Made by a program: the position numbers and the translations under genes. The notes under the pieces are model-generated. The model saw nothing but the letters and a program-made list of their open reading frames with translations, had not been told where the DNA came from and did no database searches. 64,000 nt of DNA from Bacillus_BA fengqiuensis (GTDB lineage Bacteria; Bacillota; Bacilli; Bacillales; Bacillaceae_H). This document shows positions 17,199 through 25,420 of this stretch, piece after piece (within the stretch, counting starts at the first letter, position 1; every line of letters starts with the position of its first letter). Location: the NCBI GenBank assembly GCA_030813035.1, contig JAUSTV010000014.1, one strand, 5' to 3'.

Positions 17199-17888
17199 AT
17201 GATAGTTGAAGTCATTGCTACGAGTGTTATGGATGCCATCAAAGCTGAGAAAGGGGGAGCAGATCGCTTAGAACTTGTTTCTGCTATAAGTGAAGGCGGA
17301 TTGACGCCAAGCTACGGCTTAATGAAAGAAGTAATAAAAGCAGTGCAAATTCCTGTATATGTCATGATTAGGCCTCATAGCAGCTCGTTTATTTACACAG
17401 AAGCCGATGTGAAAACGATGGTAGAAGATATTCATATGGCCAAACAGTTAGGAGCTTCTGGAATCGTAACAGGAGCTCTCGACGAAAGAGGAGAGATTGA
17501 CGAGGAATTTTTACATATAGTGACTAAGCAAGCAGAAGGATTGGGCATTACGTTTCACCGTGCTTTTGATGAGGTGACTGATCAACTGGAAGCCTTGGCG
17601 ATTTTGAAAACATTCCCCCAGATTCACCGTGTGTTAACATCCGGCGGTCAAGGGGAAGCAATAGGCGCCCTTGACCGTTACTGCACACTGGTTAAGCAAA
17701 CGGAAGCCAGTCACTTGGCCATTATGGCAGGTGCTGGATTAAACGCTGGGATACTGGAAACATTTTTGAAAGAAACACAGGTAAACGAAATTCATTTTGG
17801 CAGAGGCGTGAGGGAGAGTAATGACTATCGATTTCCGATTGATGAGCATAAAATTCAAGAAATCAAACAAATATGCCGGGGTATTTGA
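17199..17888 (+). CDS. cutC: CutC-family protein
   Basis: 229 residues forming a TIM barrel of the CutC family. EVIATSVMDAIKAEKGGADRLELV, SEGGLTPSYGLM, VYVMIRPHSSSFIYTEAD and TFHRAFDEV are all standard CutC motifs, as is RVLTSGGQ and the final FGRGVR. The family was named for copper tolerance in E. coli, but a direct metal role is disputed and some members are suspected to be hydrolases. The ATG at 17199 has AAAAGGAGC ahead of it. It is a single gene; the following 140 bases include a short piece of dispersed repeat C. Confidence 0.93.
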   Translation: MIVEVIATSVMDAIKAEKGGADRLELVSAISEGGLTPSYGLMKEVIKAVQIPVYVMIRPHSSSFIYTEADVKTMVEDIHMAKQLGASGIVTGALDERGEIDEEFLHIVTKQAEGLGITFHRAFDEVTDQLEALAILKTFPQIHRVLTSGGQGEAIGALDRYCTLVKQTEASHLAIMAGAGLNAGILETFLKETQVNEIHFGRGVRESNDYRFPIDEHKIQEIKQICRGI

Positions 17889-17920
17889 ATAGACATAAAG
17901 AATGTAGCAGGAGTGTGAAG

Positions 17921-17949
17921 ATTACTGCCTATTAGAGCGGGATAAATCA
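17921..17949 (-). repeat. dispersed repeat C, partial copy
   Basis: On the minus strand this reads ATTTATCCCGCTCTAATAGG then CAGTAA, a diverged copy of the repeat seen at 24560 and 55675 (consensus core CGCATTAACGGGCAGTAAG). Confidence 0.5.
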
Positions 17950-18027
17950 AATCTTTTGCAAGTTGGAAGCCGAATTCTTTATAATAAAATAGATAAATTT
18001 GGTAAGTGTAAAAGGGAGGAAAAAAAC

Positions 18028-18501
18028 ATGAGTACAGCACAAAACTTTACAAACAGCTGGCTTCGTCATCGATTGGTAGGAAATGAGATTGTTGATATGG
18101 TGTCAGATGATCATTTGAATTTTCGTCCATGGGATAAGGCGATGACATTGAAGGAATTAGTGTTACATATGCTGTTTTCTGCTGATATGTTTACAGAAGC
18201 GGTCAAACAAGGGGCTTTTGTACCTCCGGCAGGATCTCAGCCGGAAGTAAACACGGCTGAAGAACTTAAGCAGCTTGTACATGAAGTGACGGCCAAAACG
18301 AAAGAAACGATGGGAAATTTATCTGAAGAGCAACTAACCAACTTAGTGGATATGACGAAGTTATTTGGTACGCAAATACCAGGTAAGTCTTTGTTGCATG
18401 TCATGCGTGACCATGAAATCCATCATAAAGGCCAGCTTTTTGTATATGCCCGTATGATTGGATTGGAAAATCTGCCGATGTTTATGAAACAGCAGTTATA
18501 A
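18028..18501 (+). CDS. DinB-family protein
   Basis: 157 residues from ATG 18028 behind AGGGAGGA (the frame opens 24 codons earlier). It has the four-helix DinB/YfiT fold with the three metal histidines in LVLHML, and HEIHHKGQ near the C-terminus, matching the H-x(n)-H-x3-H pattern. Some relatives are metal-dependent transferases using bacillithiol or mycothiol; others have no known activity. Monocistronic, with a bidirectional terminator 6 bases after the stop. Confidence 0.88.
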   Translation: MSTAQNFTNSWLRHRLVGNEIVDMVSDDHLNFRPWDKAMTLKELVLHMLFSADMFTEAVKQGAFVPPAGSQPEVNTAEELKQLVHEVTAKTKETMGNLSEEQLTNLVDMTKLFGTQIPGKSLLHVMRDHEIHHKGQLFVYARMIGLENLPMFMKQQL

Positions 18502-18504
18502 TCA

Positions 18505-18546
18505 TCAAAACATCCGCCCCTCCGATAAGAAGGGGCGGATGTTTTA
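18505..18546 (+). terminator. bidirectional terminator
   Basis: AAAACATCCGCCCCT and AGGGGCGGATGTTTT form a 15-bp perfect stem between the convergent DinB and membrane-protein genes. Confidence 0.95.
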
Positions 18547-19605
18547 CATATGGGCCAACCGGGATTTTAGCGTTTGATAAAAGGCGTCCGATTCATCTAT
18601 ATCCATAAAAATGCGGTCGACTTTTTTTTCGAATCCATACATATAATGAGCGGTAATCGGTTCTTTTAACGAAATTTCAAATGTCGGTTTTTTCTTCATA
18701 AAATCGGCTGCCGTGCCATCGAATATCATTTTTGACTCTTGCTTGCTCCATTTTTCGGGACCGTCATAGTATTGAATTTTGTTAATCTTTTCAAGCGGGA
18801 CACTTAAACTTTTCGTTAAACCGATTTGCAAGACGAGTTTCTCCTCTGTGAGCTGCACCGGACATAAACGAATGGCTTGGATTTCGCCTAAAAAGAACAA
18901 GAGGGTATATACGTTAAGCGCAAGCAAAACCCACGCCGCTATTTCATTCCATTGGTGAAGAAAATAATGAAAACCGACACTTTCAAGGACGAGAGCATGG
19001 ATCAGCATGATGTGTAAAGCAATGGTACTCGTTTTTTGATGGAACGTATACATTCCTGGAACGTCAGCAGGTGCTTTCTTTTTCCACGAGAATAAAGCAT
19101 AGTAGAACATCGTGATTTCTGATAAAAAGATGCTTATGAGCCGTGTCATGGAAAGGTGAGTTTCCATGGAATGCTTCAGACGAATGAAGAAATAGGGTGA
19201 TGCTTCATCTGTGTGGTGAAATGTACAAATGAGTTTCGGAATCTTCGTAAGCACTTGGTAAAGAATATACAGCTCCACTAGCAATAAAGCCGCTTCTCCC
19301 GCAAACAGCAGGTACGGAACAAATGTGAATTGCTGCATCTGTTCATTTGGAATGATAAATGTTCCCGCCGCGTATCCGGCAAATATTACAGGAATGAGAT
19401 ATTTCAAGGAATAGCGCTTACGGATAATGAAAAAGTAGGTCAAAACTGGAATCGTGATCAGGAAATCAAATAACGATCCATAGACCGCTCCATTTGGAAT
19501 CGGACTGAATTGGGGCAATGTGTATAGAAGCCAATTGCTTAAGAAAACCAGGCTGACAAGAAAAAGAAACAGCATCCATTTTGGACGTGTTAAAGCTGGA
19601 TTCAT
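18544..19605 (-). CDS. multi-pass membrane protein with C-terminal cytoplasmic domain
   Basis: 353 residues from the ATG at 19605, preceded by AGAGGTGAT; the frame extends to 19662. Eight or so hydrophobic segments fill residues 10-255. The last 100 residues (LTEEKLVLQIGLTKSLSVPLEKINKIQYYDG... and ITAHYMYGFEKKVDRIFMDIDESDAFYQTL) look like a PH-like domain of the bPH type. Proteins of this layout are common in Bacillus and sometimes carry unsupported enzyme names; I assign no function. It is transcribed alone on the minus strand. Confidence 0.75.
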   Translation of the reverse strand: MNPALTRPKWMLFLFLVSLVFLSNWLLYTLPQFSPIPNGAVYGSLFDFLITIPVLTYFFIIRKRYSLKYLIPVIFAGYAAGTFIIPNEQMQQFTFVPYLLFAGEAALLLVELYILYQVLTKIPKLICTFHHTDEASPYFFIRLKHSMETHLSMTRLISIFLSEITMFYYALFSWKKKAPADVPGMYTFHQKTSTIALHIMLIHALVLESVGFHYFLHQWNEIAAWVLLALNVYTLLFFLGEIQAIRLCPVQLTEEKLVLQIGLTKSLSVPLEKINKIQYYDGPEKWSKQESKMIFDGTAADFMKKKPTFEISLKEPITAHYMYGFEKKVDRIFMDIDESDAFYQTLKSRLAHM

Positions 19606-19821
19606 AGGTATCACCTCTGATTTCATTATACCGAATGTGGATATATTTGTAAGTGTTTTCACATATTGTTCAAAATCGATTTACTCATACATTATTGGCA
19701 TTAAAACCTCACTGATGGAAGCCGGTGTTCCTTATGGCAAGGAGCAAAAAGACAAACACAAAAAAATATAAGTTAAAATAAATGCCAGGGAATGGGATGA
19801 GGACAAATATGGGGGGATGGC

Positions 19822-20319
19822 ATGGGCAGGAAACAGAAAGTTCTTTTGGGAAGTTCCTTACTGTTAAATGCATGTTTGATTATTATATTGATCATTGGAT
19901 ATTTGAAAATGAATTTAGTTCACGAAGCACTATTCTACTCAGAAGTACAATCTAAACTCGTTGAATTAGATGGTTTAATAGAACACCAGAAAAATCATAA
20001 TTGGTCTGAACCTAATTTAGTTACGACCCAATTGGGAGATGTTTTAAACGGAATGGATGCTGCAATGAACAGCGCTAAATATTCAGGATGGATTTCGAAT
20101 GAGGAAAAGATGGTGATGGAACACCTTGATGCTGCATTAAGACAGTACCCTCACGATGAATTGTATCAATTTAGCGTATTAACTCAGAGTGATAAAGATA
20201 GCTTTAACGATTTACAATCAAATCTTCAAACAGCTGGTTTTGGAATGAATATGACAATCAGTAACGATTGGAAATCCTTTATCAGTAAGTCGAAGAAACT
20301 GTTGGACTTTCTTCAATAA
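19822..20319 (+). CDS. hypothetical membrane-anchored protein
   Basis: 165 residues with one N-terminal hydrophobic segment (VLLGSSLLLNACLIIILIIGYL) acting as an uncleaved anchor, then a mostly helical acidic extracellular part. ATG 19822 has GGGGGATGGC just ahead. I do not recognise the family. Codon use is more AT rich than its neighbours, which could mean recent acquisition. A solo A hairpin repeat follows at 20388. Confidence 0.65.
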   Translation: MGRKQKVLLGSSLLLNACLIIILIIGYLKMNLVHEALFYSEVQSKLVELDGLIEHQKNHNWSEPNLVTTQLGDVLNGMDAAMNSAKYSGWISNEEKMVMEHLDAALRQYPHDELYQFSVLTQSDKDSFNDLQSNLQTAGFGMNMTISNDWKSFISKSKKLLDFLQ

Positions 20320-20387
20320 TCAAATAGTTAATTATTATATTGTGAATTTAAAATGTTATTTTATAAGAAAGAACATGTCTTGCAATA

Positions 20388-20446
20388 ATGATAGGCCCTG
20401 CTGCGAAAACCTTGATTTTATAGGAGTTCGCAGCAGGGTCTTCTTT
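20388..20446 (+). repeat. hairpin repeat A, solo copy (terminator-like)
   Basis: GGCCCTGCTGCGAA and TTCGCAGCAGGGTC enclose a loop with CCTTGATTTTATAGG, clearly related to the loop of the A hairpins at 2930 and 55092 although the arm sequence differs. Arms that differ but still pair point to selection for structure. Confidence 0.65.
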
Positions 20447-20493
20447 TTAACGTTTCTTCCTTTTAACTAAAACCGTTCAAACTATGAGTTTCT

Positions 20494-21876
20494 TTACTCA
20501 ACTTGAAGTACAGCGGAAGGAAGAAGTTTTCCTGGATTCAGAATGTTGTTTGGATCCAGCATTTGTTTTATGTTAACCATAAGTTGGAGAGCCTCTCCAT
20601 GCTCTTCTTGCTGGTATTTCATTTTTCCGATTCCAACCCCGTGCTCACCTGTGCAGGTGCCGCCAAGCTGAAAGGCATATTTGACGATTTCTTCGTTTAA
20701 CTTGTCTATTTGATCAAGTTCCTTGGCATTTTCCGGATCATACATGACGAGTGTATGAAAATTCCCGTCCCCAATATGTCCTAAGATGGCACCATCCAAT
20801 CCGTAATAGTCGATGCGTGCTCTCGTATAGTCGACGATGTCTGGAAGTGTAGAGATAGGGACACATACGTCTGTTCCCATCGCCTTTAATTTTGGGTTGC
20901 TGTGACGGAAGGCGAAAGAGAGTTCATGGCGGGCCTTCCATAAGAGAGCACGCTTGTTCGAATCAGACTCGAACACAAATTCCGAGCAGCCATGCTCTTT
21001 CAGCAACTCCTTCACGAATTGTGCATCTTCTTCATTGCCTGATTCATTTCCATGAAACTCTAAGAATAAAGAAGGGAGAACAGGATAATCGGTCCCGCTG
21101 TAACCGTTTACTTGAGCGATCGAACGAGCATCGACCAATTCCATGCGTGCAATGGGAATACCTGCTGTTAAGATGGAAACGGCCCCTTCGACACAGCTTG
21201 TCACATCAGGAAAACAAGCTCTCGCTGCCGTAATGGATTCAGGAATTCCATGGAGTTTTAATGTAATTTCCGTAAAAATTCCAAGCGTTCCTTCTGAACC
21301 GACAAATAATCCATTTAAATGGTAGCCGGATGATGATTTTTTGGCGAGACTTCCTGTATGGATGATTCGTCCGTCTGCCAGAACCACTTCTAAATCAAGC
21401 ACTTGATCACGCATGACCCCGTATCGAACCGTTGTCGTGCCGCTTGCGTTCGTGGCCGCCATCCCGCCAATCGTAGCATCTGCCCCTGGATCGACCGGAA
21501 AAAATAATCCGTGTTTTTTCAACTCCTGGTTTAGCTGGAGTCTTGTTACACCCGGTTGAACTTTCACAATTAAATCGTGAGGACGGACTTCTGCAATACT
21601 ATTCATATTTTGAAAATCGATAGAAATACCTTTATGTATGGGAATGGAGTGGCCCTCAAGGCTGGATCCCACCCCGAACGGTACGACGGGAATGTTTTGT
21701 TCATTGGCATATTTTACAATGGCCTGAACATCTTCCCTGCATGTTGGAAATACGACGACATCAGGCAAGATCGGTTCATGATGGGACTCATCTTTGCTGT
21801 GCTGGAGAAGGATTGTTTCATTTGTGGAGACTTGTTCTTTTCCAAGTAATGAAATTAAATCGTTTACTAGATTCAT
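20494..21876 (-). CDS. FAD-binding oxidase, GlcD / D-lactate dehydrogenase type
   Basis: 460 residues from the ATG at 21876 (AAGGTGGT ahead). An FAD_binding_4 (PCMH) domain is marked by VPFGVGSSLEGHSIP and DPGADATIGGMAATNASGTTTVRYG, and a FAD-oxidase C domain by HIGDGNFHTLVMYDP and CTGEHGVGIGKM, ending DPNNILNPGKLLP. The family oxidises 2-hydroxyacids (D-lactate, glycolate, 2-hydroxyglutarate). Its promoter region faces the gene for a GntR/FCD regulator with matching operators on each side, and FCD regulators often sense carboxylic acids. Exact substrate unknown; no GlcE/GlcF genes are adjacent. Confidence 0.9.
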   Translation of the reverse strand: MNLVNDLISLLGKEQVSTNETILLQHSKDESHHEPILPDVVVFPTCREDVQAIVKYANEQNIPVVPFGVGSSLEGHSIPIHKGISIDFQNMNSIAEVRPHDLIVKVQPGVTRLQLNQELKKHGLFFPVDPGADATIGGMAATNASGTTTVRYGVMRDQVLDLEVVLADGRIIHTGSLAKKSSSGYHLNGLFVGSEGTLGIFTEITLKLHGIPESITAARACFPDVTSCVEGAVSILTAGIPIARMELVDARSIAQVNGYSGTDYPVLPSLFLEFHGNESGNEEDAQFVKELLKEHGCSEFVFESDSNKRALLWKARHELSFAFRHSNPKLKAMGTDVCVPISTLPDIVDYTRARIDYYGLDGAILGHIGDGNFHTLVMYDPENAKELDQIDKLNEEIVKYAFQLGGTCTGEHGVGIGKMKYQQEEHGEALQLMVNIKQMLDPNNILNPGKLLPSAVLQVE

Positions 21877-21942
21877 AGCAACCACCTTTCGAAAAATATA
21901 AAATTTTTAGAAAATTATATTTACACAAATTTTACCATACCA

Positions 21943-21977
21943 TATAATCAACTGTATACAAAATAATGCATACAGAA
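21943..21977. promoter_or_regulatory. operator copy 1 (divergent flavoenzyme promoter)
   Basis: TATAATCAACTGTATACA at 21943-21960, followed by AAATAATGCATACAGAAT. The same 18 bases recur exactly at 22135-22152. TGTATACA is itself a palindrome, and FadR-type GntR proteins bind short palindromes. It lies 67 bases upstream of the flavoenzyme start. Confidence 0.75.
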
Positions 21978-22134
21978 TTATGGAATGGATGCAGTGGCCG
22001 TAGAAAAATCAAATAGACGCATCGGAGTGAAATTCTATCCCAATGTCACCCTATTCACCTTTAGTTAATTATAAGCACGGCGTTGCAATAAAACATATTC
22101 TATGCATTGGAGTGTCCATTGGTGTAATCTTTTC

Positions 22135-22170
22135 TATAATCAACTGTATACAGAATGCGGTATATCCATA
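22135..22170. promoter_or_regulatory. operator copy 2 (regulator/rocB promoter)
   Basis: TATAATCAACTGTATACA (22135-22152) and a downstream CATACAG repeat the pattern at 21943. TATAAT could itself be the -10 box for the regulator gene, so binding here would block transcription and give autoregulation. Confidence 0.75.
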
Positions 22171-22190
22171 CAGAAAGGGAGGTAATCGAT

Positions 22191-22862
22191 TTGCTTCGAA
22201 AATTGAGACAACCGGATACACTTGCCAATCAAGCCTATCGATCAATAAAAAAAGCAATCATTCAAGGAGAGTTTTCTCCTCAAGAGCAGTTGGCAGAGGA
22301 ACATATTGCTTCCATTCTTGGAATTAGCCGAACTCCAATTCGGGAAGCGATGAATCGCCTCGCATATGAAGGGCTGCTTGAGATAGAAAAAGGCAAAAAA
22401 GCGAGAGTTGCCGCTTTTACAGAGCATGATCATGAGAATTTTTTGGAATTAAGACAACTCCTTGAACCCTACAATGTTTGGAAAATCGCAGCGACTATTT
22501 CATCCGACGTCATTCGCGAATTAGAACATAATCTGTTAGAACAGCTTCAAGCTATCCAAAATAAAAACTTTTATTTGTTTATCGAAAAAGATATGGAATT
22601 CCATTTGCTTTTGGCAAAAGATAGTAAAAATAACAAGTTGGTTGAATTCATTGAGCAGTTGAATACGAACTTGAATCGACGTTTTCTCATTTCATCAAAA
22701 ATACTTGAATTAGGTGTCTATGAAGCTTACACAGAGCATATAGCGATTTTGGAAGCACTAAAAGAGAGGGATGGTGAAGCGGCTAAAGAAAGCATGATTC
22801 ATCATATTAAGAAAATAGAGGAAAGAATAAATCTATATCAAACAAAGCGGGAAATAGAGTAA
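22191..22862 (+). CDS. GntR-family transcriptional regulator, FadR/FCD subfamily
   Basis: 223 residues using a TTG start at 22191, since AAAGGGAGGT lies six to seven bases ahead; an upstream ATG at 22155 falls inside the operator. The winged helix (TLANQAYRSIKKAIIQGEFSPQ then GISRTPIREAMNRLAYEGL) is followed by an all-helical FCD ligand domain with the usual metal-binding histidines (FHLLLAK, EHIAILEAL, and MIHHIKK). It probably represses or activates both the divergent flavoenzyme and its own operon with the RocB-like peptidase. The stop codon is 26 bases before that gene. Confidence 0.92.
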   Translation: MLRKLRQPDTLANQAYRSIKKAIIQGEFSPQEQLAEEHIASILGISRTPIREAMNRLAYEGLLEIEKGKKARVAAFTEHDHENFLELRQLLEPYNVWKIAATISSDVIRELEHNLLEQLQAIQNKNFYLFIEKDMEFHLLLAKDSKNNKLVEFIEQLNTNLNRRFLISSKILELGVYEAYTEHIAILEALKERDGEAAKESMIHHIKKIEERINLYQTKREIE

Positions 22863-22886
22863 AAACAGAAGGGGCTTTTTATACAT

Positions 22887-24521
22887 ATGACACAACCTAT
22901 CATGCAGACAAAAGAGCAGTTAGTGGACCTATTGTGCGAGTTGGTGGAAGTAAAAAGCGTTACAGGCACACACGAAGAAATTGATATGGCCCAAAAAGTG
23001 GTAGAGAAGCTGGGACAGATTGATTATTTTAAGCAGAACCCCAATATGCTGCAGCTTCATCCGACAGAGGATGGACGCTTTTTTGTCACCGCGCTGCATA
23101 AAAAAGAAAATGTGAAAAAGACGGTTATTCTCATTAGCCATTTTGATGTGGTTGATGTCGATGATTACGGACCGTTAAAGGAATATGCTTTTAATCCAAA
23201 AGTCTTAACTGAATTGATGAAACAGCGGAAAGAGGAGTATGATTCCCGTGTTCGGGCTGATTTGGAGTCCGGTGAATGGCTGTTCGGAAGAGGAACGATG
23301 GATATGAAATGCGGCTTGACGGTTCATATGTCACTTATAGAGCAAGCGTGTTCGGGGCAATTTGACGGAAATCTTCTATTGTTAACTGTACCGGATGAAG
23401 AAGTTAATTCAGTCGGAATGCGTACGGCGGTGCCGGCTTTAGTGAAAATGGCTGAAACATATGATTTGGAATATGAACTGGTACTGAACTCCGAACCAAT
23501 CTTCTCCCTTTATCCAGGAGATGAAAATCATTATATATATACGGGATCGATTGGAAAGCTTTTACCGGGGTTTTTGTGCTATGGCCAAGAAACGCATGTA
23601 GGAGAGCCGTTTTCCGGTTTGAATGCGACATTAATGAGTGCAATGGTGGCAACGGAAATGGAGTTGAATACGAGCTTTTGTGAAATGGTTCCATCACAGG
23701 AAAGTCCGCCGCCGACAGCCCAGTTTCAAAGAGATTTAAAAACAGACTATTCCGTCCAAATTCCTCACAGGTCGGTGAGTTTATACAACTTGCTTCTAAT
23801 GGAGCGCTCTGTTGAAAAAACGGTAGACATGCTATTGGAGACGGCGGGGACGGCTGCCAGAAAAATTGAAGGCTTTTATGCCGGACGGGCGGAACAATAT
23901 ACACGGCTGCACGGAAAAGAGGTCGTCAGCAAAAAAGTTCGGGTAAGTGTGTATACATTTGATCAGCTAAGAAGCTATGCGATTTCAACATTTGGAAAGG
24001 AACGTGTCCAGGCGCTGGAAGGGAAAGTATGGATGAGAAAAGGAGAGTTAGGTGATAGGGAGCTTTCGATTCAACTGGTTGATGAATATGCGATATTGTG
24101 CAATGAGCTGGGACCGATGATTGTCTTATTTTTTGCTCCTCCTTTTTATCCGGCGGTAGAAACAAGCCATCAGCCAATCATTCAGCAACTGACGAAGGAA
24201 ATGACGGATTATGCGGAGCGTACACACGAAACCTCCTTTACATCTCTTCAATATTTTAACGGCATTTCAGATTTAAGCTATGTTGGATTAAAAGAAGAGT
24301 TGAGCGGGATTGCTGCTTATACCGGTAATGTACCGGTTTGGAATGTTACCTACAGCATTCCGTTTGAAGAGCTGAAAAAGTTGGATGTACCCGTGTTGAA
24401 TTTTGGTCCGGTTGGACGAGACGCGCATCAACAAACAGAGCGTCTTCACATTGACTATGCATTCGTGAAATTAAAGGATATGCTTGAACACTTACTGTAT
24501 ACAGTATATAAAACCGCGTAA
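22887..24521 (+). CDS. rocB: M20-family peptidase, RocB type
   Basis: 544 residues, about the length of B. subtilis RocB and much longer than ordinary M20 peptidases. Metal and catalytic motifs are ISHFDVVD, GRGTMDMKCG and VPDEEVNSVGM. The C-terminal third with NFGPVGRDAHQQTERLH is typical of RocB. RocB is encoded with rocA and rocC in B. subtilis and is needed for arginine use, but its reaction has not been clearly defined. Here it is detached from the roc cluster and placed behind a GntR/FCD regulator and opposite a GlcD-type oxidase, so it may serve a different inducer. A 12-bp palindrome ACTGTATACAGT lies inside its 3' end. Confidence 0.85.
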   Translation: MTQPIMQTKEQLVDLLCELVEVKSVTGTHEEIDMAQKVVEKLGQIDYFKQNPNMLQLHPTEDGRFFVTALHKKENVKKTVILISHFDVVDVDDYGPLKEYAFNPKVLTELMKQRKEEYDSRVRADLESGEWLFGRGTMDMKCGLTVHMSLIEQACSGQFDGNLLLLTVPDEEVNSVGMRTAVPALVKMAETYDLEYELVLNSEPIFSLYPGDENHYIYTGSIGKLLPGFLCYGQETHVGEPFSGLNATLMSAMVATEMELNTSFCEMVPSQESPPPTAQFQRDLKTDYSVQIPHRSVSLYNLLLMERSVEKTVDMLLETAGTAARKIEGFYAGRAEQYTRLHGKEVVSKKVRVSVYTFDQLRSYAISTFGKERVQALEGKVWMRKGELGDRELSIQLVDEYAILCNELGPMIVLFFAPPFYPAVETSHQPIIQQLTKEMTDYAERTHETSFTSLQYFNGISDLSYVGLKEELSGIAAYTGNVPVWNVTYSIPFEELKKLDVPVLNFGPVGRDAHQQTERLHIDYAFVKLKDMLEHLLYTVYKTA

Positions 24522-24522
24522 A

Positions 24523-24557
24523 AAACGGGCCGTGAATGAATTCATGGCCCGTTCTTT
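24523..24557 (+). terminator. terminator of the gntR-rocB unit
   Basis: AACGGGCC and GGCCCGTTCTTT enclose a short self-complementary loop, right after the stop codon. Confidence 0.88.
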
Positions 24558-24559
24558 GT

Positions 24560-24715
24560 ATCTCGCATTAACGGGCAGTAAGCCCCCTACTTCAAGACTT
24601 GAGAAAAATCGAAGAAGTCTAAGCGGGGGATAACTGCCCATAAAAGCCCGATAAGATCAACTAACCATCAGTGGGGGATGTAGGAAAACCCCCACTGATG
24701 GAAGTTTCCTTTATT
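24560..24715 (+). repeat. dispersed repeat C, long copy with hairpins
   Basis: Begins TCTCGCATTAACGGGCAGTA followed by AGCCCCC, and ends with a perfect 13-bp inverted repeat (CCATCAGTGGGGG, 24665-24677, with 24689-24701) and GAAGTTTCCTTTA. The copy at 28891 has the start and the CACTGATG-like end fused without the middle. CGGGCAGT also pairs with ACTGCCC at 24632-24638, so the element folds on itself. It lies in the 3' region of the Gln-rich gene. Confidence 0.7.
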
Positions 24716-25001
24716 GAAAGTTGTTTTGTTGTACTTGAGATGTGGCTTGGGCTTGTTGGACTTGATGTTGAGCCTGCTGAAGCTGTTGTTGAGCTTGGTG
24801 TAATTGTTGCTGTTGTTGAGCAGCAGCTTGGGCCTGAGCTTCTACTTGTCGTTGAGCGTATTGAAGCTCTTGTTGCGCGTATTGAAGTTGCTGTTGTGCA
24901 TATTGAAGTTGTTGTGGAGTTGTATTTGTTTGAGCTTGTTGGACAGCTTGTTGAGCAGATTGAATGGCTTGTTGTAGTTGTTGTTGATTTTGTTGTGTCA
25001 T
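24711..25001 (-). CDS. glutamine-rich coiled-coil small protein
   Basis: 96 residues, over one third glutamine, with ATG at 25001 behind AGGGGGG. Heptad units LQYAQQQ, LQYAQQE and LQYAQRQ are tandem copies, and the whole protein alternates Gln, Ala and Val in a coiled-coil pattern. There is no signal peptide. A second protein with the same QQ-A-x-Q style lies at 46636. Function unknown; spore-formers have several such small Gln-rich proteins, some abundant in spores. The antisense frames here are long and Ser/Thr rich only because of the repeat composition. Confidence 0.75.
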   Translation of the reverse strand: MTQQNQQQLQQAIQSAQQAVQQAQTNTTPQQLQYAQQQLQYAQQELQYAQRQVEAQAQAAAQQQQQLHQAQQQLQQAQHQVQQAQATSQVQQNNFQ

Positions 25002-25420
25002 AAATAATAACCCCCCTCAGCATAAATGTTTTTAAGTATTTGCAATGAAACTTAGCGTTAATTAAACTTTGCAAATCTAAGACAATTTATACAAGAATAC
25101 TTTCTATAATAGGCTGTTATGTTAACTGGAAAATGTATGGAGTATACATAAAAATATAAATATAAATTTTCTTATGAAAAGAAAAATACAAGGTATTTCG
25201 ATAATTAACTTTTTGAAAATACAATAATAATGAAATCTTTAAAGGGAAATGAAAGAGAACTAGGATGGGTTGGTTAGTAGGAAATAATATTTTGATTCGA
25301 CTATTTTTATAGTCGGCTTGAAAATTTATTTATATTTTTTTATATTTATACCTTTATTTAAATTCAATTTATTGTCATAATAGAGATAATAATTTATATA
25401 GTTAAAGGCAGGTGGAAAAT

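Noticed and set aside
24661..25074. Long Ser/Thr-rich and Val/Glu-rich frames over the Gln-rich gene
   Set aside because: They are antisense or shifted readings of the CAA/CAG repeat; they lack ribosome sites, while the minus-strand frame at 24711 has AGGGGGG.
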